A stretch of DNA of 30,750 bases from Didymodactylos carnosus. Taxonomy: Eukaryota > Rotifera > Eurotatoria > Philodinida > Philodinidae. Below are positions 13,401 through 22,332 of the stretch, in pieces (the first letter of the stretch is position 1; every line of letters starts with the position of its first letter). The stretch is taken from positions 1 through 30,750 of the forward strand of contig CAJNOQ010001517.1 in NCBI GenBank assembly GCA_905250885.1, read 5' to 3'. A program made the position numbers and the translations under genes. The notes beneath the pieces are model-generated. The model worked only from the letters and a program-made list of their open reading frames with translations. It was not told the DNA's origin and searched no databases.

Positions 13401-13496
13401 ATTGGACAATATGGCAACGATGATAAACGGCGAACGTATCTTGTAAAATATGATGAAACAAATGGGGAACAACCGCCCTATTCAACTTCTGTGTAA
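843..13496 (+). CDS. L1CAM/neuroglian family cell-adhesion molecule (5'-partial, 15 exons)
   Basis: Single-pass neural adhesion receptor that binds partners outside the cell and ankyrin inside. Exons read as 843-1114, 1232-1468, 1575-1730, 1798-2024, 2258-2450, 2513-2575, 3120-3247, 3362-3526, 3585-3739, 6616-6797, 6859-6984, 7050-7214, 11613-11735, 13133-13205 and 13268-13496. All junctions are GT-AG and phases agree throughout, giving 830 visible residues. Domains: end of an Ig domain (1-38, with DSGIYTC), a complete Ig domain (40-138, Cys-Trp-Cys core with DDGGSYIC), five fibronectin III domains (about 140-273, 274-382, 383-485, 488-592, 593-689), a transmembrane helix (700-721), then RKRGGKYS and a tail with DSMAEFGDG and DGSFIGQYG (FIGQY at 799-803). 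The order matches the C-terminal part of L1/neurofascin/neuroglian, which normally have six Ig and five FN3 domains in about 1250 residues. The C-terminus STSV fits a class I PDZ ligand. The 5' end is missing because of the window edge. Confidence 0.93.
4175..4284. repeat. Hairpin with 27-bp arms
   Basis: The arms are 4175-4201 (TCGTCAGGTAGTTTCCTTC onwards) and 4258-4284 (its reverse complement). They match at 26 of 27 positions by direct reading, with a 56-nt loop. No clear target-site duplication is visible. It sits inside the large intron of the adhesion gene and is probably a small fold-back element or the end of one. Confidence 0.8.
4201..4436. repeat. Inverted repeat pair interlocked with the hairpin
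   Basis: ATAATAGGTCTTCTGGTTT at 4201-4219 recurs in perfect inverted form at 4418-4436 (19 of 19). The left copy starts at the last base of the left hairpin arm and lies in the hairpin loop, so the two inverted repeats interlock rather than simply nest. This points to successive insertions or to one element with two layers of inverted sequence. Confidence 0.7.
4304..4352. repeat. Detached terminus related to the fold-back element
   Basis: The sequence ending CGTTTGTACGAATGAGATAT plus GG matches the reverse complement of 5611-5660 (start CCATATATCATTCGTACAAA) with scattered differences. It is a third copy of the same terminus and a likely remnant of another element of that family. Similarity stops at the GG (or CC) end, which suggests that the true element end is CCATAT. 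Confidence 0.65.
5611..6247. mobile_element. Fold-back (long terminal inverted repeat) element, non-autonomous
   Basis: Two arms of about 210 bp, 5622-5828 and 6036-6247, are inverted copies of each other. Blocks such as TCTGTTAGTTTCGACGAACT are identical in both. Between them are about 207 bp of unique sequence. The left end continues outward to CCATAT at 5611, whereas the right arm stops at GTACGA, so the right end looks trimmed by about 11 bp. No target-site duplication is obvious and no transposase frame is present, so superfamily is undecided. It lies in the adhesion-gene intron between FN3 exons. Confidence 0.8.
8294..8317. repeat. (ATA)n microsatellite
   Basis: About eight uninterrupted ATA/AAT units within the large intron. 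Simple sequence with no coding meaning. Confidence 0.85.
9130..9165. repeat. GA-rich simple repeat
   Basis: Interrupted GAGA tract (GAGAGAAAGGGAGAGAGAAA and onward) in the intron, roughly 400 bp upstream of the candidate alternative first exon. GA tracts can bind GAGA-type factors in some animals, but nothing here shows such a role. Confidence 0.8.
9383..9406. repeat. (TG)n microsatellite
   Basis: Tract of TG units broken once by ATA, inside the large intron and about 190 bp upstream of the candidate alternative first exon. Confidence 0.8.
9593..9713 (+). CDS. Candidate alternative first exon of the adhesion gene
   Basis: An ATG at 9593 opens 40 codons ending in LDCF and then a G followed by GTGAG, a good donor in phase 1. 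The acceptor at 11613 that opens the transmembrane exon needs exactly phase 1, so splicing would give a short protein of about 41 residues joined to the transmembrane helix and tail. There is an in-frame TGA two codons before the ATG and no acceptor with a usable phase, so it works only as a first exon, not as a cassette. The peptide has two N-glycosylation sequons (NTT, NCT) and two cysteines, fitting an extracellular segment, but no signal peptide. It could also be a chance open frame. Confidence 0.4.
11613..11735 (+). other. Transmembrane exon of the adhesion receptor
   Basis: Exon encoding a short juxtamembrane stretch with one sequon (NIT), a 22-residue hydrophobic helix (700-721 of the visible protein, WFIGTIISLVVLIIILAVVC core) and the basic stop-transfer RKRGGK. 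The GGKYS after the helix is shared with L1-family receptors. Its phase-1 donor TCTG|GTACG can join either the short terminal exon at 12054 or the long tail exon at 13133. Confidence 0.9.
12054..12121 (+). CDS. Alternative last exon giving a short cytoplasmic tail
   Basis: After the acceptor AATTATAG, an open frame in the required phase 1 encodes 22 residues (API KDKMAQYDAGK then PNKKSALF) and a TAA. Joined to the transmembrane exon it makes a receptor with a short basic tail lacking FIGQY and the PDZ-type end. The alternative is skipping this exon to use 13133-13205 and 13268-13496. Drosophila neuroglian is known to have two C-terminal isoforms made by alternative splicing, so tail alternatives have precedent, though in the fly both keep the ankyrin motif. 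No polyadenylation signal close to the stop was found. Confidence 0.55.
12295..12541. mobile_element. hAT-type MITE, 247 bp
   Basis: Short imperfect inverted termini (TAGGGCTCGGCTAG on the left; CAAAGCTGGGCGAG read inward from the right) flank a body with GGACTCGGAC-like subterminal motifs in both orientations. It is bracketed by 8-bp near-identical direct repeats, TCAGTTTG at 12287-12294 and CCAGTTTG at 12542-12549 (7 of 8). An 8-bp duplication and such termini are the hallmark of hAT elements. It has no transposase. It lies in the intron between the two alternative tail exons. Confidence 0.75.
12550..13132 (+). other. Remainder of the intron before the ankyrin-tail exon
   Basis: AT-rich sequence between the hAT MITE and the acceptor at 13131-13132 (TTTTCATTTAG). 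An AATAAA lies at 12747-12752 and could serve the alternative last exon, but it is over 600 bp downstream of that stop. No gene or RNA was recognised. Confidence 0.5.
13133..13496 (+). other. Cytoplasmic tail exons with ankyrin-binding FIGQY motif
   Basis: Exons 13133-13205 and 13268-13496 (phase-2 join) encode VQDKETLHG onward, then SMAEFGDGQ, EDGSFIGQYG and the C-terminus YSTSV followed by TAA. The FIGQY motif binds ankyrin in L1-family proteins, and phosphorylation of its tyrosine is known to release ankyrin. Upstream KYS-V-DKE resembles the juxtamembrane region of neuroglian and L1. About 27 residues follow the motif, ending in a T-S-V that fits a class I PDZ ligand. Confidence 0.92.
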
Positions 13497-14229
13497 GAGT
13501 TTATGTATTTGTTTGTTTGTTTGTTTTTTTATTCTCAAGGATAAATCTACAGTGTATTTTCTTTTTTGTATATAAAATTAATTTTAGTTTTTTTTAAAAA
13601 TATTTTAATTTTGAATCTCGTTCTTTTGTTCTTCTATTTTTTTAACATAAATCTCGATGACGGCCACTATTTGTATACTAGACTAGAATCAATATTGTGT
13701 TTGTGTTACAGAGACTAAATTTTAGTATCTTGTTTCACTCGCTTTATATGTGACTCCTTTTTTTTTCCCCGCTCTTCAAAAGTGTTCTTTTATTTGCTGT
13801 ACATTCGACTGACTGTTGCTGTTATTTCTTTAGACATAACTTTTTTTGACTTTTGCTGCCATTGTTCTGTTTTGTTTTTGAAGTTTATAATAATTAAATT
13901 TTGTACTGCCTTAACAGTTTTTTTCTAATGAAAAACAAAATAAGTATATTTTCCATTAATTTAATACTATGCTTAGGCTGATACTGTTGTTTTATTCTAT
14001 TTATAATTTGTTCAACTAATTTCAAAGTAGGAGTAATCTAAAATTGTCAAAATCATCTTAAAAAAATACATTTTATCAACGCTTGCGTTGAACATCTCTA
14101 AAATCCATTAAATTGAGGATATTCATTCCTTTATTAATGAAGCGCTTAGGTTACGCGTTCAGCACATGTGTCTATAATTAAAGAGCATACATATTTGCTT
14201 ATATCAATTGTTCTGCATATCAACCAACA
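13497..14229. other. 3' UTR and intergenic spacer
   Basis: T-rich non-coding sequence between the adhesion gene and the LIM gene. A (TTTG)n stretch starts near 13508. No canonical AATAAA was noticed soon after the stop; a variant ATTAAA occurs at 13893-13898. The promoter and 5' UTR of the LIM gene must lie in the right-hand part, but no clear core promoter element stands out. Confidence 0.55.
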
Positions 14230-15589
14230 ATGACCGACAAGACAATATTACTCAAGTAAGTGATTTTTCTTATGTCTTTTTTCGATATATTTCTAACAGA
14301 TCTATTTGACGATGTAAAGTATAATTCTGACCATAGCTCTAGATAAAAAGTTGTTGAAATGTGCAGTAAGTTCTAATAAAAAAGTTGATTATAAAATTGA
14401 ACTGTTATATCTGAGGTGTAAACAATGTCGTCAAATAATCGAGTCGGATGAATCATATTTGTATGATGGTGAAACAACGGTACATATTAATTGTTATAAA
14501 TGTACAAATTGTGATAATTCATTAGCCGGTCAATTTTATTATCGTTTTACTGATCCAAGAAATACCAGTGTAAAAGGAACATATTGTGAGGCATGCTATC
14601 TACGTATAGTACCAAAATGTTTCCATTGTTTACAAATAATTGACGATTTATCATTGACATACGGAGAAAAAATCTATCATATCAATTGTTTTCAATGTGA
14701 TCTATGTAGAGAGTATGTTCTTAATTGATCAGCAACTATGTACCTATGTATTTTTGCGTTCGTTCTTTTAGCTATTCATGTAATCTTGAGTAAAAAAATT
14801 TTAGCATAATATCTTATGAAGAAGTATCATTTCTTTCTTATTTTAGCCCATTTAAAGGTACCCTACTGTATCCGTATGAAAATAAAGTATATTGTGCACA
14901 ATGTTTTCGCACTGTACAAAAAGACTTTCGTCCAGCACCGACGAATATATTAGGTCAAAAATGTAATGTATGTCGTGTTAAATTTGAACCTGGTGAACAA
15001 ATAACAAAACATGAAATTTCTGAAATAAATGAGACACGTTTTATACACAAATCATGTTTTGTTTGTGAACTATGTCATCGCTCATTAGCTAACTTGACCT
15101 ATTACACACCAAATAATCATGATGAACAATTGTCAGCCGATCACATTACATTTCAATGTGAAAAATGTCATAGTGAATCGAATGACATTTGTTCAATTTG
15201 TTTCAAAATTTCTGACAATACAATGGTAATAAAACAAAGTAAAAATTATTTAATTTAAAAAATCTATGATTCTTTTGAAAAAAATCACGTTAATCATAAA
15301 ATTCACGTGTGAGTTAGTTATCTAAGTTGAGTTACGATTATATGGTATTAAATCATCTTCTACCTCCATCAAAATTAATAAACTAGTGTAGATTTGTATT
15401 TTGTTGTTGCATTTCTTTTTTTAGATTATATTTAATAACCAATGGTTTCATGAGGTGTGTTTCAAGTGTAAAAATTGCAAATATAAATTAAAAAATTTGG
15501 CAAGAATTATTATTGAACCAGATGGTTTCATATGTGAACGCTGTCAAAAGCAATTGAAAGATAAAACACAACAATTGTTAAAGAAATAA
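14230..15589 (+). CDS. Four-LIM-domain protein
   Basis: Exons read as 14230-14255, 14416-14712, 14847-15225 and 15425-15589, giving 288 residues and ending in TAA. Four LIM zinc-binding modules follow each other with little else: starting at C10 (CKQC, HINC, YKC, TNC, CEAC), C77 (CFHC, HINC, CDLC, CAQC), C147 (CNVC, HKSC, CELC, CEKC) and C223 (CSIC, HEVC, CKNC, CERC). Each LIM binds two zinc ions and serves as a protein-protein interface, usually in cytoskeletal or transcription complexes. It has four modules like FHL proteins but lacks their leading half-module, and no PET, LD or kinase part is present, so I do not assign a subfamily. The first exon is chosen because its phase-2 donor (AA|GTAAGT) joins the acceptor at 14415 just before CKQC. 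That acceptor has a weak pyrimidine tract, so the start is the least certain part. Confidence 0.87.
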
Positions 15590-15600
15590 CAAAATAATTG

Positions 15601-15606
15601 AATAAA
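15601..15606 (+). terminator. Candidate polyadenylation signal of the LIM gene
   Basis: AATAAA lies 11 nt after the LIM gene stop codon. Such a short 3' UTR is possible in compact genomes; another AATAAA is found near 15855. Confidence 0.4.
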
Positions 15607-17600
15607 TTAAATTGTATGTTTCATGAAAATTGTGATCACTTGTTTAATCAAGTAAATCTGACATTTTGTACCGAAAATATTGATCCAAACATTTAAAAAT
15701 AATGTTGTTATTATTTCGAATCATAAAAGAATCGTAAAGTATTAATAGTTAAATTTGTTCTTCTTATCGGTAAAATATTTAACGACAACTTATTTCAATT
15801 CTAAAATAGTAGGCTGTACAATGTTGACTTCTTTTTCTTTAAAATTGTAAAACAATAAAAAAAGACTAGTATTAGACATTTTCTATCTAGCTTTTTCTCT
15901 ATTTATTTACAATACCCTGCCTTGAAAAAAATACACGGTCTCTTACTGGTGATTCGGTTATTCACTTCCTATCTATTTTTGAAGAGAACAGAGTAATTTT
16001 CCCGGATAATTTTCTTTTTTCTTTTCAATATTCGTTAAGTCTACAAATGTTAGTTAGATGGCAAAAAAAAACCGATCGTCATGTTGAACATTCTTTTCTA
16101 AGTGATGAATTTAGTCATTTCGTGTATTGCAATAATTTTTCATCTGCATGTTTGAACATTCTCTTTTTTTGTGCATCCTCCTACATTGATCTGATTTTTT
16201 TCTTTTTAATTCTGATATTATCCAGGCTAGAAGATTTTCTGTTTTATTAGTTGTACACGATCTTTATAGGGAAAAAGTGTTTGTTACATCACTCAAGAAA
16301 AAAAAAGAAGAAATGGTGTTTACGTTAATTGTACACTGTGTATAATAGTAGAAAAAAAGAGAATAAATTACATATCACATTGTCAGTTGAAAGAGCTAAC
16401 TGCACAAGTATAAACAATTTCAAGACTCTATCGATATAGTACTTTTACATTCGATAATAAATATTTATATTGATCGATACGTAAGTTAACAATATTTAAT
16501 TCGATATTTTTGACCTTTTCTGACTTTTTTTGCAATTGACTATGAAAACCACAGTTAAGACATAAAAGAGCTCGAATTTATTGTATAGCCATGAAAAGAA
16601 GGGCTCTGAAGATGCGGATGATTTCATATTTCAAACGTTTCTAGAAATAGATAACACGTGCTTCGATAAGAAGAATTAGTAAAATTAATGCCAGAAGAAA
16701 GTGAAAAACGTATAAGAGATGTTGTTCGTAAACATTTTACTAGTTCAAGTTGGAAAGGACGATCTTTGATAATGACAGAAACTTTTGAGATATTTTTCAC
16801 TACAAATCTTTCATTTAAGTCGCGTGGAAGACATTAAATGGAAAGTTCACATAAAAATCTACGTAGATCATCGATTCTACAGAAAAGGAGAAAAGTTTCC
16901 TTTCTCAAAATTGTCAACTAAGCATTACACCTTACCACAATTACATATATTAGTTGTGCATATATAGTTGATTCGAGCTAATTAGAAACATCTTTATGAG
17001 TATGTGGTCAAGCGTTATAATGATGAGGCGAGACTCTCCGCTTGCTGTTTAGGTAGCATTTTATTAGTTTTGCCTTTATTTATGATAAATTCAGAACTCC
17101 AAGTCGATTATCACTATCATACGATCACCATGTACCTTCGATTGATCCTGTCAATCAAAATTTAATTGATCATGTTAATACCAAATCATTACATCGAATG
17201 CCTTAATAAAGATTATTAGTTTAACGACTAAAGACGATTAAAAAAACTCTTAACAAATAGTTTGCAATTGTATATGGCTAATCATGACTACTAGTTCGAA
17301 CATGGGCTAAAGTAAAAATCTGATTAACTTTTCTCTAAGTTTCTTTCATAATCTCAGTACTTTAGATATGCCCTAAGAACATGGCGTATGCTGATGAACG
17401 CTTGAAGTTTCTCAAGTACTTTGAGTACATAAAGTCAGTTTTTATTAGAGAAACCGATCTTCTACATGTAAATAGATCGCACTCTCAGCTATGGATGACC
17501 TGTATGATTTGCCAGTTTTTTAGACTTGATCTTTATTACTTAATTAAAAATTACACGAAAAGAAAGGAATTGATCATTTTTCTTTCTTAAAACAATTGTG
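15607..17600. other. Non-coding, transposon-eroded stretch
   Basis: No intact gene. Short open frames at 16047-16250, 16679-16834 and 17381-17590 have no family resemblance that I can name; the middle one (starting MPEESEKRIRDVV) might be residue of a transposase but carries no diagnostic motif. Stops interrupt all frames. It probably includes intergenic sequence and worn repeat DNA leading up to the SWIM-type relic. Confidence 0.45.
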
Positions 17601-17688
17601 ATAATACAACTAGTTTCATGAGGGAACTGGGGTATCAATTTTTTTAATCACCAAACATTTTTAGATACAAATGGTCACCAAAAAAAAG

Positions 17689-18191
17689 ATACTTTTGATC
17701 ATCAAATTTTTTAGAAAATTGTGACATTTCATCATCTCTTGTGTGTTCATAATACCACTCACATTTCTTCATCTAACGCCAAATAACACCGTCGGCTTGG
17801 CTAGATATTTGTCGTTCTCATCAGTGGCTTACATTCAATGATTTTCTGATGTGGCAACAATCCTGTTGGCTTGTTGTACTATCACAATCATGTAGCTGTC
17901 CTATTGGCATGAAAGTATATTCGTGTAAACATTCTGTTGGATTAGCAATTTTATTTAACTTGTATCAAGTTAGCGATAAAACACGTATTCAACCATTAGG
18001 CAAACGAAAAGCTAAAGGGCATCCCAAGAAAGTTAGCACAGCTTTAAATTTGGAAATAGATATAAATAAAACTGTAAAAAATATTGTTCATTTGGTTAAT
18101 ATTTTAACGAATATGTTTGTATTGTACATTATACTTTATTGAGAAAAAAAAATGTGAGATACATGCTGAAAGATTTGGTGATCAAAAGTAC
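17689..18191. repeat. Inverted repeat pair around the SWIM-type relic
   Basis: A 26-bp segment at 17689-17714 (ATACTTTTGATCATCAAATT and onward) is matched in inverted orientation by 18166-18191, with 22 of 26 positions agreeing. The pair brackets the transposase fragment at 17849-18142, so these could be internal or terminal repeats of the element. No flanking target duplication was recognised. Confidence 0.5.
17780..18142 (+). pseudogene. Decayed transposase C-terminus with SWIM zinc finger
   Basis: The frame at 17849-18142 contains CSCPIGMKVYSCKHSVGLA, which fits the SWIM zinc finger pattern CxC-x(n)-CxH, followed by PLGKRKAKGHPKK, a basic motif often found right after the finger in Mutator-like (MULE) transposases. 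Only this C-terminal piece is recognisable; the catalytic DDE domain is not found upstream, and the frame runs on into unrelated sequence before its stop. It is a relic of a mobile element rather than a host gene. A stand-alone SWIM protein cannot be excluded but would be far too short here. Confidence 0.6.
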
Positions 18192-18519
18192 ATTTACTCG
18201 GGGAACTGTAATAATTTCCCATAAATCATATGGATAGACCAGGAACGACTTTCACCGTCTCTCAAAAAAGCGATTTGATAATCGAAATGGCAAAGTTGTT
18301 CAGACCCCTGAACTCTATCAGGGAAAAAACTTTTTGTACGAGTAATGGACATATTGTGAACGGGCTTGGATAAATAAAAATTTTCACGTACATTGTAAAA
18401 TTCTCTTCCTATACGATAAAAAAAGCATATTTCTTTTTACTCATCTATACTTGAATAACTTCAAGGGACCATAATTTGATGCGCCACTTTCAAAGACTGT
18501 GCACATCAACAAATATATT

Positions 18520-18660
18520 CAGAACAAGTTGTTTTAGCTACTCCAATCAACGCTTTGACTAGTGAGCGAGTATTTTCACAAAAGATCTTATTCTGTTTGC
18601 TAAACGAACGAGAATACTACTGAATTTCTAAATCAGTTGGTGCAGAAATTTAATAAATCC
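18520..18660 (+). pseudogene. Possible hAT transposase C-terminal relic
   Basis: One frame reads ATPINALTSERVFSQKI, resembling the SERvFS signature of the hAT dimerisation domain near the C-terminus of those transposases. A shift of frame then gives LLFAKRTRILLNF-like sequence, reminiscent of the following R-x-x-L part. Stops occur on both sides. The match is short, so this is a tentative call. Confidence 0.35.
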
Positions 18661-19170
18661 GTCTGGAATTAAACAAAGTCAGTTTCAAGACGATCAATAC
18701 TCTATATATCTTAGTGCTTTGATCGCTAACAAAATAAAAACTCAATAAGTTGGAGGCATGTTTCACACTTGTGAGCAAGCGTAAAACTTGTCCTTTATTC
18801 CGATAAGTAATTGATCTAGTAACTCGTTTCCATTTTCAAAAGTTAAAACAACGATGAGACTGCTGTTGCCGGTCAAGTACACCTCCGTAAAGAGTTTTCT
18901 AGAGATCTTACGAGGAAATGAACAATCGGAAATACTGAAAGCAGCGCGAAGGATCTTACAAGATCTAAAGTATTCTACTTACACATTCACGCATCATTTT
19001 CGAGCATCTGACTGACTACCGCTACGTACATGATCCTATACCTCTTAGGCAAGAGCAGCGCTGTGATGTTTTTCACGTGAAGCAAAGCTGCTAAATATTT
19101 GATTCTTGGTATGGTCACAGCTATTCATGACTCATCGAGTCAACAGCAGATTCTCATCTAATTTTTGAGT
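18661..19170. other. Unassigned non-coding stretch
   Basis: No open frame of note, no inverted repeats of length and no recognisable protein relic. Base composition is slightly less AT-rich than the neighbouring introns. Confidence 0.4.
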
Positions 19171-19425
19171 TTTTAATGATGCAACGTCATTGAATGGAAG
19201 TTTGAGAACTAAACAAGGATTAAATCGGACTTTTTATTTTCAGTTTTCTCGGCCCTGCTACGGTTACTGAGATATTCACTATTCTACATTACAGAAGGCG
19301 CTGTTATTATGGATATCTCGGTACTTGTAGTAGGACCGAGAAAAATGAAAACAAAAGGTGAAATCCCGTTTAATTCTCATCCTTGTTTAGTTCTCAAACT
19401 TCCGTCCAAGGAAGTTATGTCAATA
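19171..19425. repeat. Fold-back repeat A
   Basis: The inverted arms are about 19191-19270 and 19328-19412 with weaker pairing outward to 19171 and 19425. Shared blocks include GGAAGTTTGAGAACTAAACA and CTCGG. The centre is only about 57 bp. No transposase frame, and no clear target duplication. It is most likely a non-autonomous DNA transposon or fold-back element. Confidence 0.7.
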
Positions 19426-19428
19426 AAA

Positions 19429-19690
19429 AAATAAAGTTCATTTTGCTTTCTCGTATTCAGCACACTTGATAACCCAGAATTTTGTATTTTTGGCGAGGAG
19501 TACTGCCAAAAGCCAAAAGTTGAAGAAAAATTTTAAAACAAAATGACGAAAAAAAAATTCCACAGGAAAATAATATTAGTTTTAAAATTTTTCTTCAACT
19601 TTTAGCAGTACCTCTCGCCAAAAATAGAACAGAGTGTACTGAATACGAAAAAGCACGTTTTCACGACTCTAAATGAACTTTATTTTTCTG
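19429..19690. repeat. Fold-back repeat B, abutting repeat A
   Basis: Arms start with AATAAAGTTCATTT on the left and end with its reverse complement AAATGAACTTTATT on the right. Inner blocks shared in inverted form include TCGTATTCAG, TTTTTGGCGAG and GTTGAAGAAAAATTTTAAAA. The right arm carries an extra segment of roughly 20 bp near its outer end. It begins where repeat A ends, so the two may be one composite or one element inserted at the edge of the other. Confidence 0.7.
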
Positions 19691-21550
19691 TTGGTGATAT
19701 GATCTGCAACAACACCATCTTGCGTTTCTGACGATGAAATACCATTTCTAGAGGACATCATGGCGTATCTCTTCTTAAAAACACAAGTCTCAAAAGCATA
19801 TGTTCATTTTTCGAAGATAACGCTGTGACACATCTGTTTTCTCCACAATATTATTTATCACTAGTGACAAAATTCATATTGATTTACACTCTATCATTTA
19901 GTAAAATCTTATTGGAACAGAAAGCGAAATTTTAAAAAACTTTTAGAAAGATATCCAAAAGAAAATCACTAAAAAGTTTCAAAATCGAGAAAAACTTATT
20001 CTTTACGACCCCGACATAAAAGAATTTCGTTTAATTTTAAACCATTCCGGCTTGATGGTACAGTGAGATGGTTTTTGAAGTTTTGTAGAGTTACTTTTAT
20101 GCCGAATTATTTAAATTAACTTCAAGTCCTAATTTTCGTTTGTTTTAAAGTTGTAATTTGTAATCTGCATAAAAAACGCGTTAAAACATGTGTCTAAAGT
20201 CAATTTGTAAAAAGAAGTTTAAAAAATCGTTACATGTTCAAGCCGTATAAAGATTTATAGATTTTGTAAATGATCACATAAGATGTGTACGATTCTATAT
20301 ATAATTGAGTAACCTACAGTCCCCGATCATCAAGAAAACAAAAATGTAATGTCAGGTTTTTCCCTGCACCCGGTTGTTTTATCCACCTTTTATGGAAAAT
20401 TTTGGGCTAGAATACGCGATTCAGTTAATCTTCAGCCAAAACCTGTTAAGTCTGCAAACAAACGAAATTTCTCAATTTTTCCGTAAAAATCTGTACAAAG
20501 TTATGACTTTAAAGTAAAGTTGGATTTCTCAATGAAATATTTAAACATTGTTAATCTGTCCAGAATATGCTGTTATGGAATGGACGATATCTACGTTATG
20601 TCCAACCGATTCCACAGGAAAAGAAAAAAAGATAAACTAAAATCGTATATTTATGCAAGTCTCGTTTATATTCAGATTAATAAATTGCAGCCTATTTTCA
20701 TACTGTTAGAAAACAAGAAGAAGAATTGTGACATGATTGGCAGCACACTTTTCAACGAATAATAATATAATTAATTTTCTGTAACAATTATAAGAAGTCA
20801 CTTAACATTAATTGATGCTTCTCTCTTTTTTCATATAGCTTCTTCAGCTTTTTTTAACTATTTACTTTGTACCCTTTTCAAGTGATAAATGGTCGAAGAA
20901 AGACGAAAAAAAAACCGTCAGTGTTAGTGTTTGTTAAATCATTCTAAAACCATTCGATTTTATTCAATACTATCAGAATTTTTTCAGAATTAGAATATAA
21001 CCGTGGCGTTCATTTCACTATGTTATTATTTTACGATTATTTCAATACAACGAAACATTTTTTCTCAGGAAGTATGTAATAAATTATTTTATCCTTGAGT
21101 GAAAGTAATCAATTGATATAAGAGGTATTTCAAATACAGCCGACGGAAAAAATATAAAAAATAAGTTTCAATTTAAACACTTGAAATAAACGGGTGTCAT
21201 TTCATTTGACATTGATTTTTAATCTAGAGTATTACAAATTGAACAGAATAGAAATAGTCAGATGACAGCATATTGTGATATTTTATTATTACTCGGAACC
21301 AGATAACACTTTCTTTTTGTTAAACACTGGGGTATTTTCTTAGCACCTTTCAGAAACACCTTTCAAAATAAAATAAATGGAATGTTGCCATAGAAAGTAA
21401 ACATAAAACGAGAATAAATAATGAAGTGAAAAAATTCTCTAAAAAGTTTTCGGAAAATAACTGATCCGATGATATGACTAAAAACTGTATAACTAAGAGT
21501 TCATATCTTCTGTTAGAAGAAATGATCGATTGATTGATGGTTAAAGTCTA
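19691..21550. other. Non-coding stretch without recognised features
   Basis: AT-rich DNA with only short open frames. The longest, at 20520-20762 (80 codons, lysine- and isoleucine-rich), has no recognisable domain and no supporting splice or promoter context. I see no RNA gene and no clear transposon end here. Confidence 0.45.
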
Positions 21551-21869
21551 TCTGCTGTAGTTATACAAATACACTTCAAACTTTAGTACACTCAATTGAA
21601 ATTGAATAGATGAAATTCTGAAATTCAGTCGGATTTTAAAAATTAAAGATTTTATTTGAAAAAAAGAAATTTTTAGGTAGAAGAGTGATTTCAAAGATTC
21701 GCCGAGGACATCATACTGCGTTGGAAAAACACTGCTGCCAAGACCGCTCTAGGATCGAAAAATTTCTCTTTTTCAAATAAATTCTTTATTCCTTTCAGAC
21801 TAAATTTCATCTATTGAATTTCAGTTGAGTATGCTGAAGTTTGAGGTACATTTGTGTCACTATAGGAGA
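21551..21869. mobile_element. Tc1/mariner-type MITE, 319 bp
   Basis: Long imperfect inverted ends, about 66 bp with further pairing inward: TCTGCTGTAGTTATACAAAT on the left against TCTCCTATAGTGACACAAAT read inward from the right, both continuing to AATAGATGAAAT. It is flanked on both sides by TA (21549-21550 and 21870-21871), the target duplication of the Tc1/mariner superfamily. There is no transposase. It lies upstream of the mannanase gene. Confidence 0.75.
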
Positions 21870-22155
21870 TACACCGTAACATCAGTAAACATCAGACCAA
21901 AAAAATCTAACGGTGTATAGTATATTGAATTTCATCAATTCTATTTTAAAATCTCAGTTTGTGATTCAAAGGTAGTAGTTTAGATATGGGAGAGTTCTGA
22001 TTGATGCCTACATCTCTATTAATATAGCAAGGTAAAGCATGAAATACTGTACTTATCTAAAAATACTTTTCTTTCATTTCATTTAAATTTAATAGATTAT
22101 GTTATTTAAGATGAAATTACTCAATAAATGTGTACGTGACAAAATGTATTCAGAA

Positions 22156-22172
22156 ATATTATTATTATTATT
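22156..22172. repeat. (ATT)n microsatellite
   Basis: About five ATT units upstream of the mannanase gene; simple sequence only. Confidence 0.7.
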
Positions 22173-22296
22173 CAACAACTTACTATTGCAATTAATCACA
22201 TAATCATTTTAACTTTTATATTAACAATGGCAAGAAAAAAACGTAAGACAAGAACACAAATAACATTTCATCTCGTATAGATAATTAAACAATATT

Positions 22297-22332
22297 ATGT
22301 TCACATGGTGTATATTTTCAAAACAACTTGAG
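22297..22332 (+). other. Proposed first coding exon of the mannanase-like gene
   Basis: ATG at 22297 opens 12 codons (MFTWCIFSKQLE) that end at a strong donor, GAG|GTAAGT. Phase 0 is what the acceptor at 22791 (TTTTCTTTTAG) requires, because that frame has TAG directly at the acceptor and must be entered by splicing. An in-frame TAA lies four codons upstream of the ATG. The exon is tiny, so chance agreement is possible. Confidence 0.45.

Noticed and set aside
14351..14415. Upstream extension of the LIM open frame as coding sequence
   Set aside because: Acceptors that would include it have phase 1, which does not match the phase-2 donor of the ATG exon; the acceptor at 14415 fits.
22227..22242. 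ATG GCA AGA AAA AAA followed by GTAAGA as a possible mannanase first exon
   Set aside because: Its phase-1 end does not fit the phase-0 acceptor at 22791; used there it would lead to a stop within about 40 codons.
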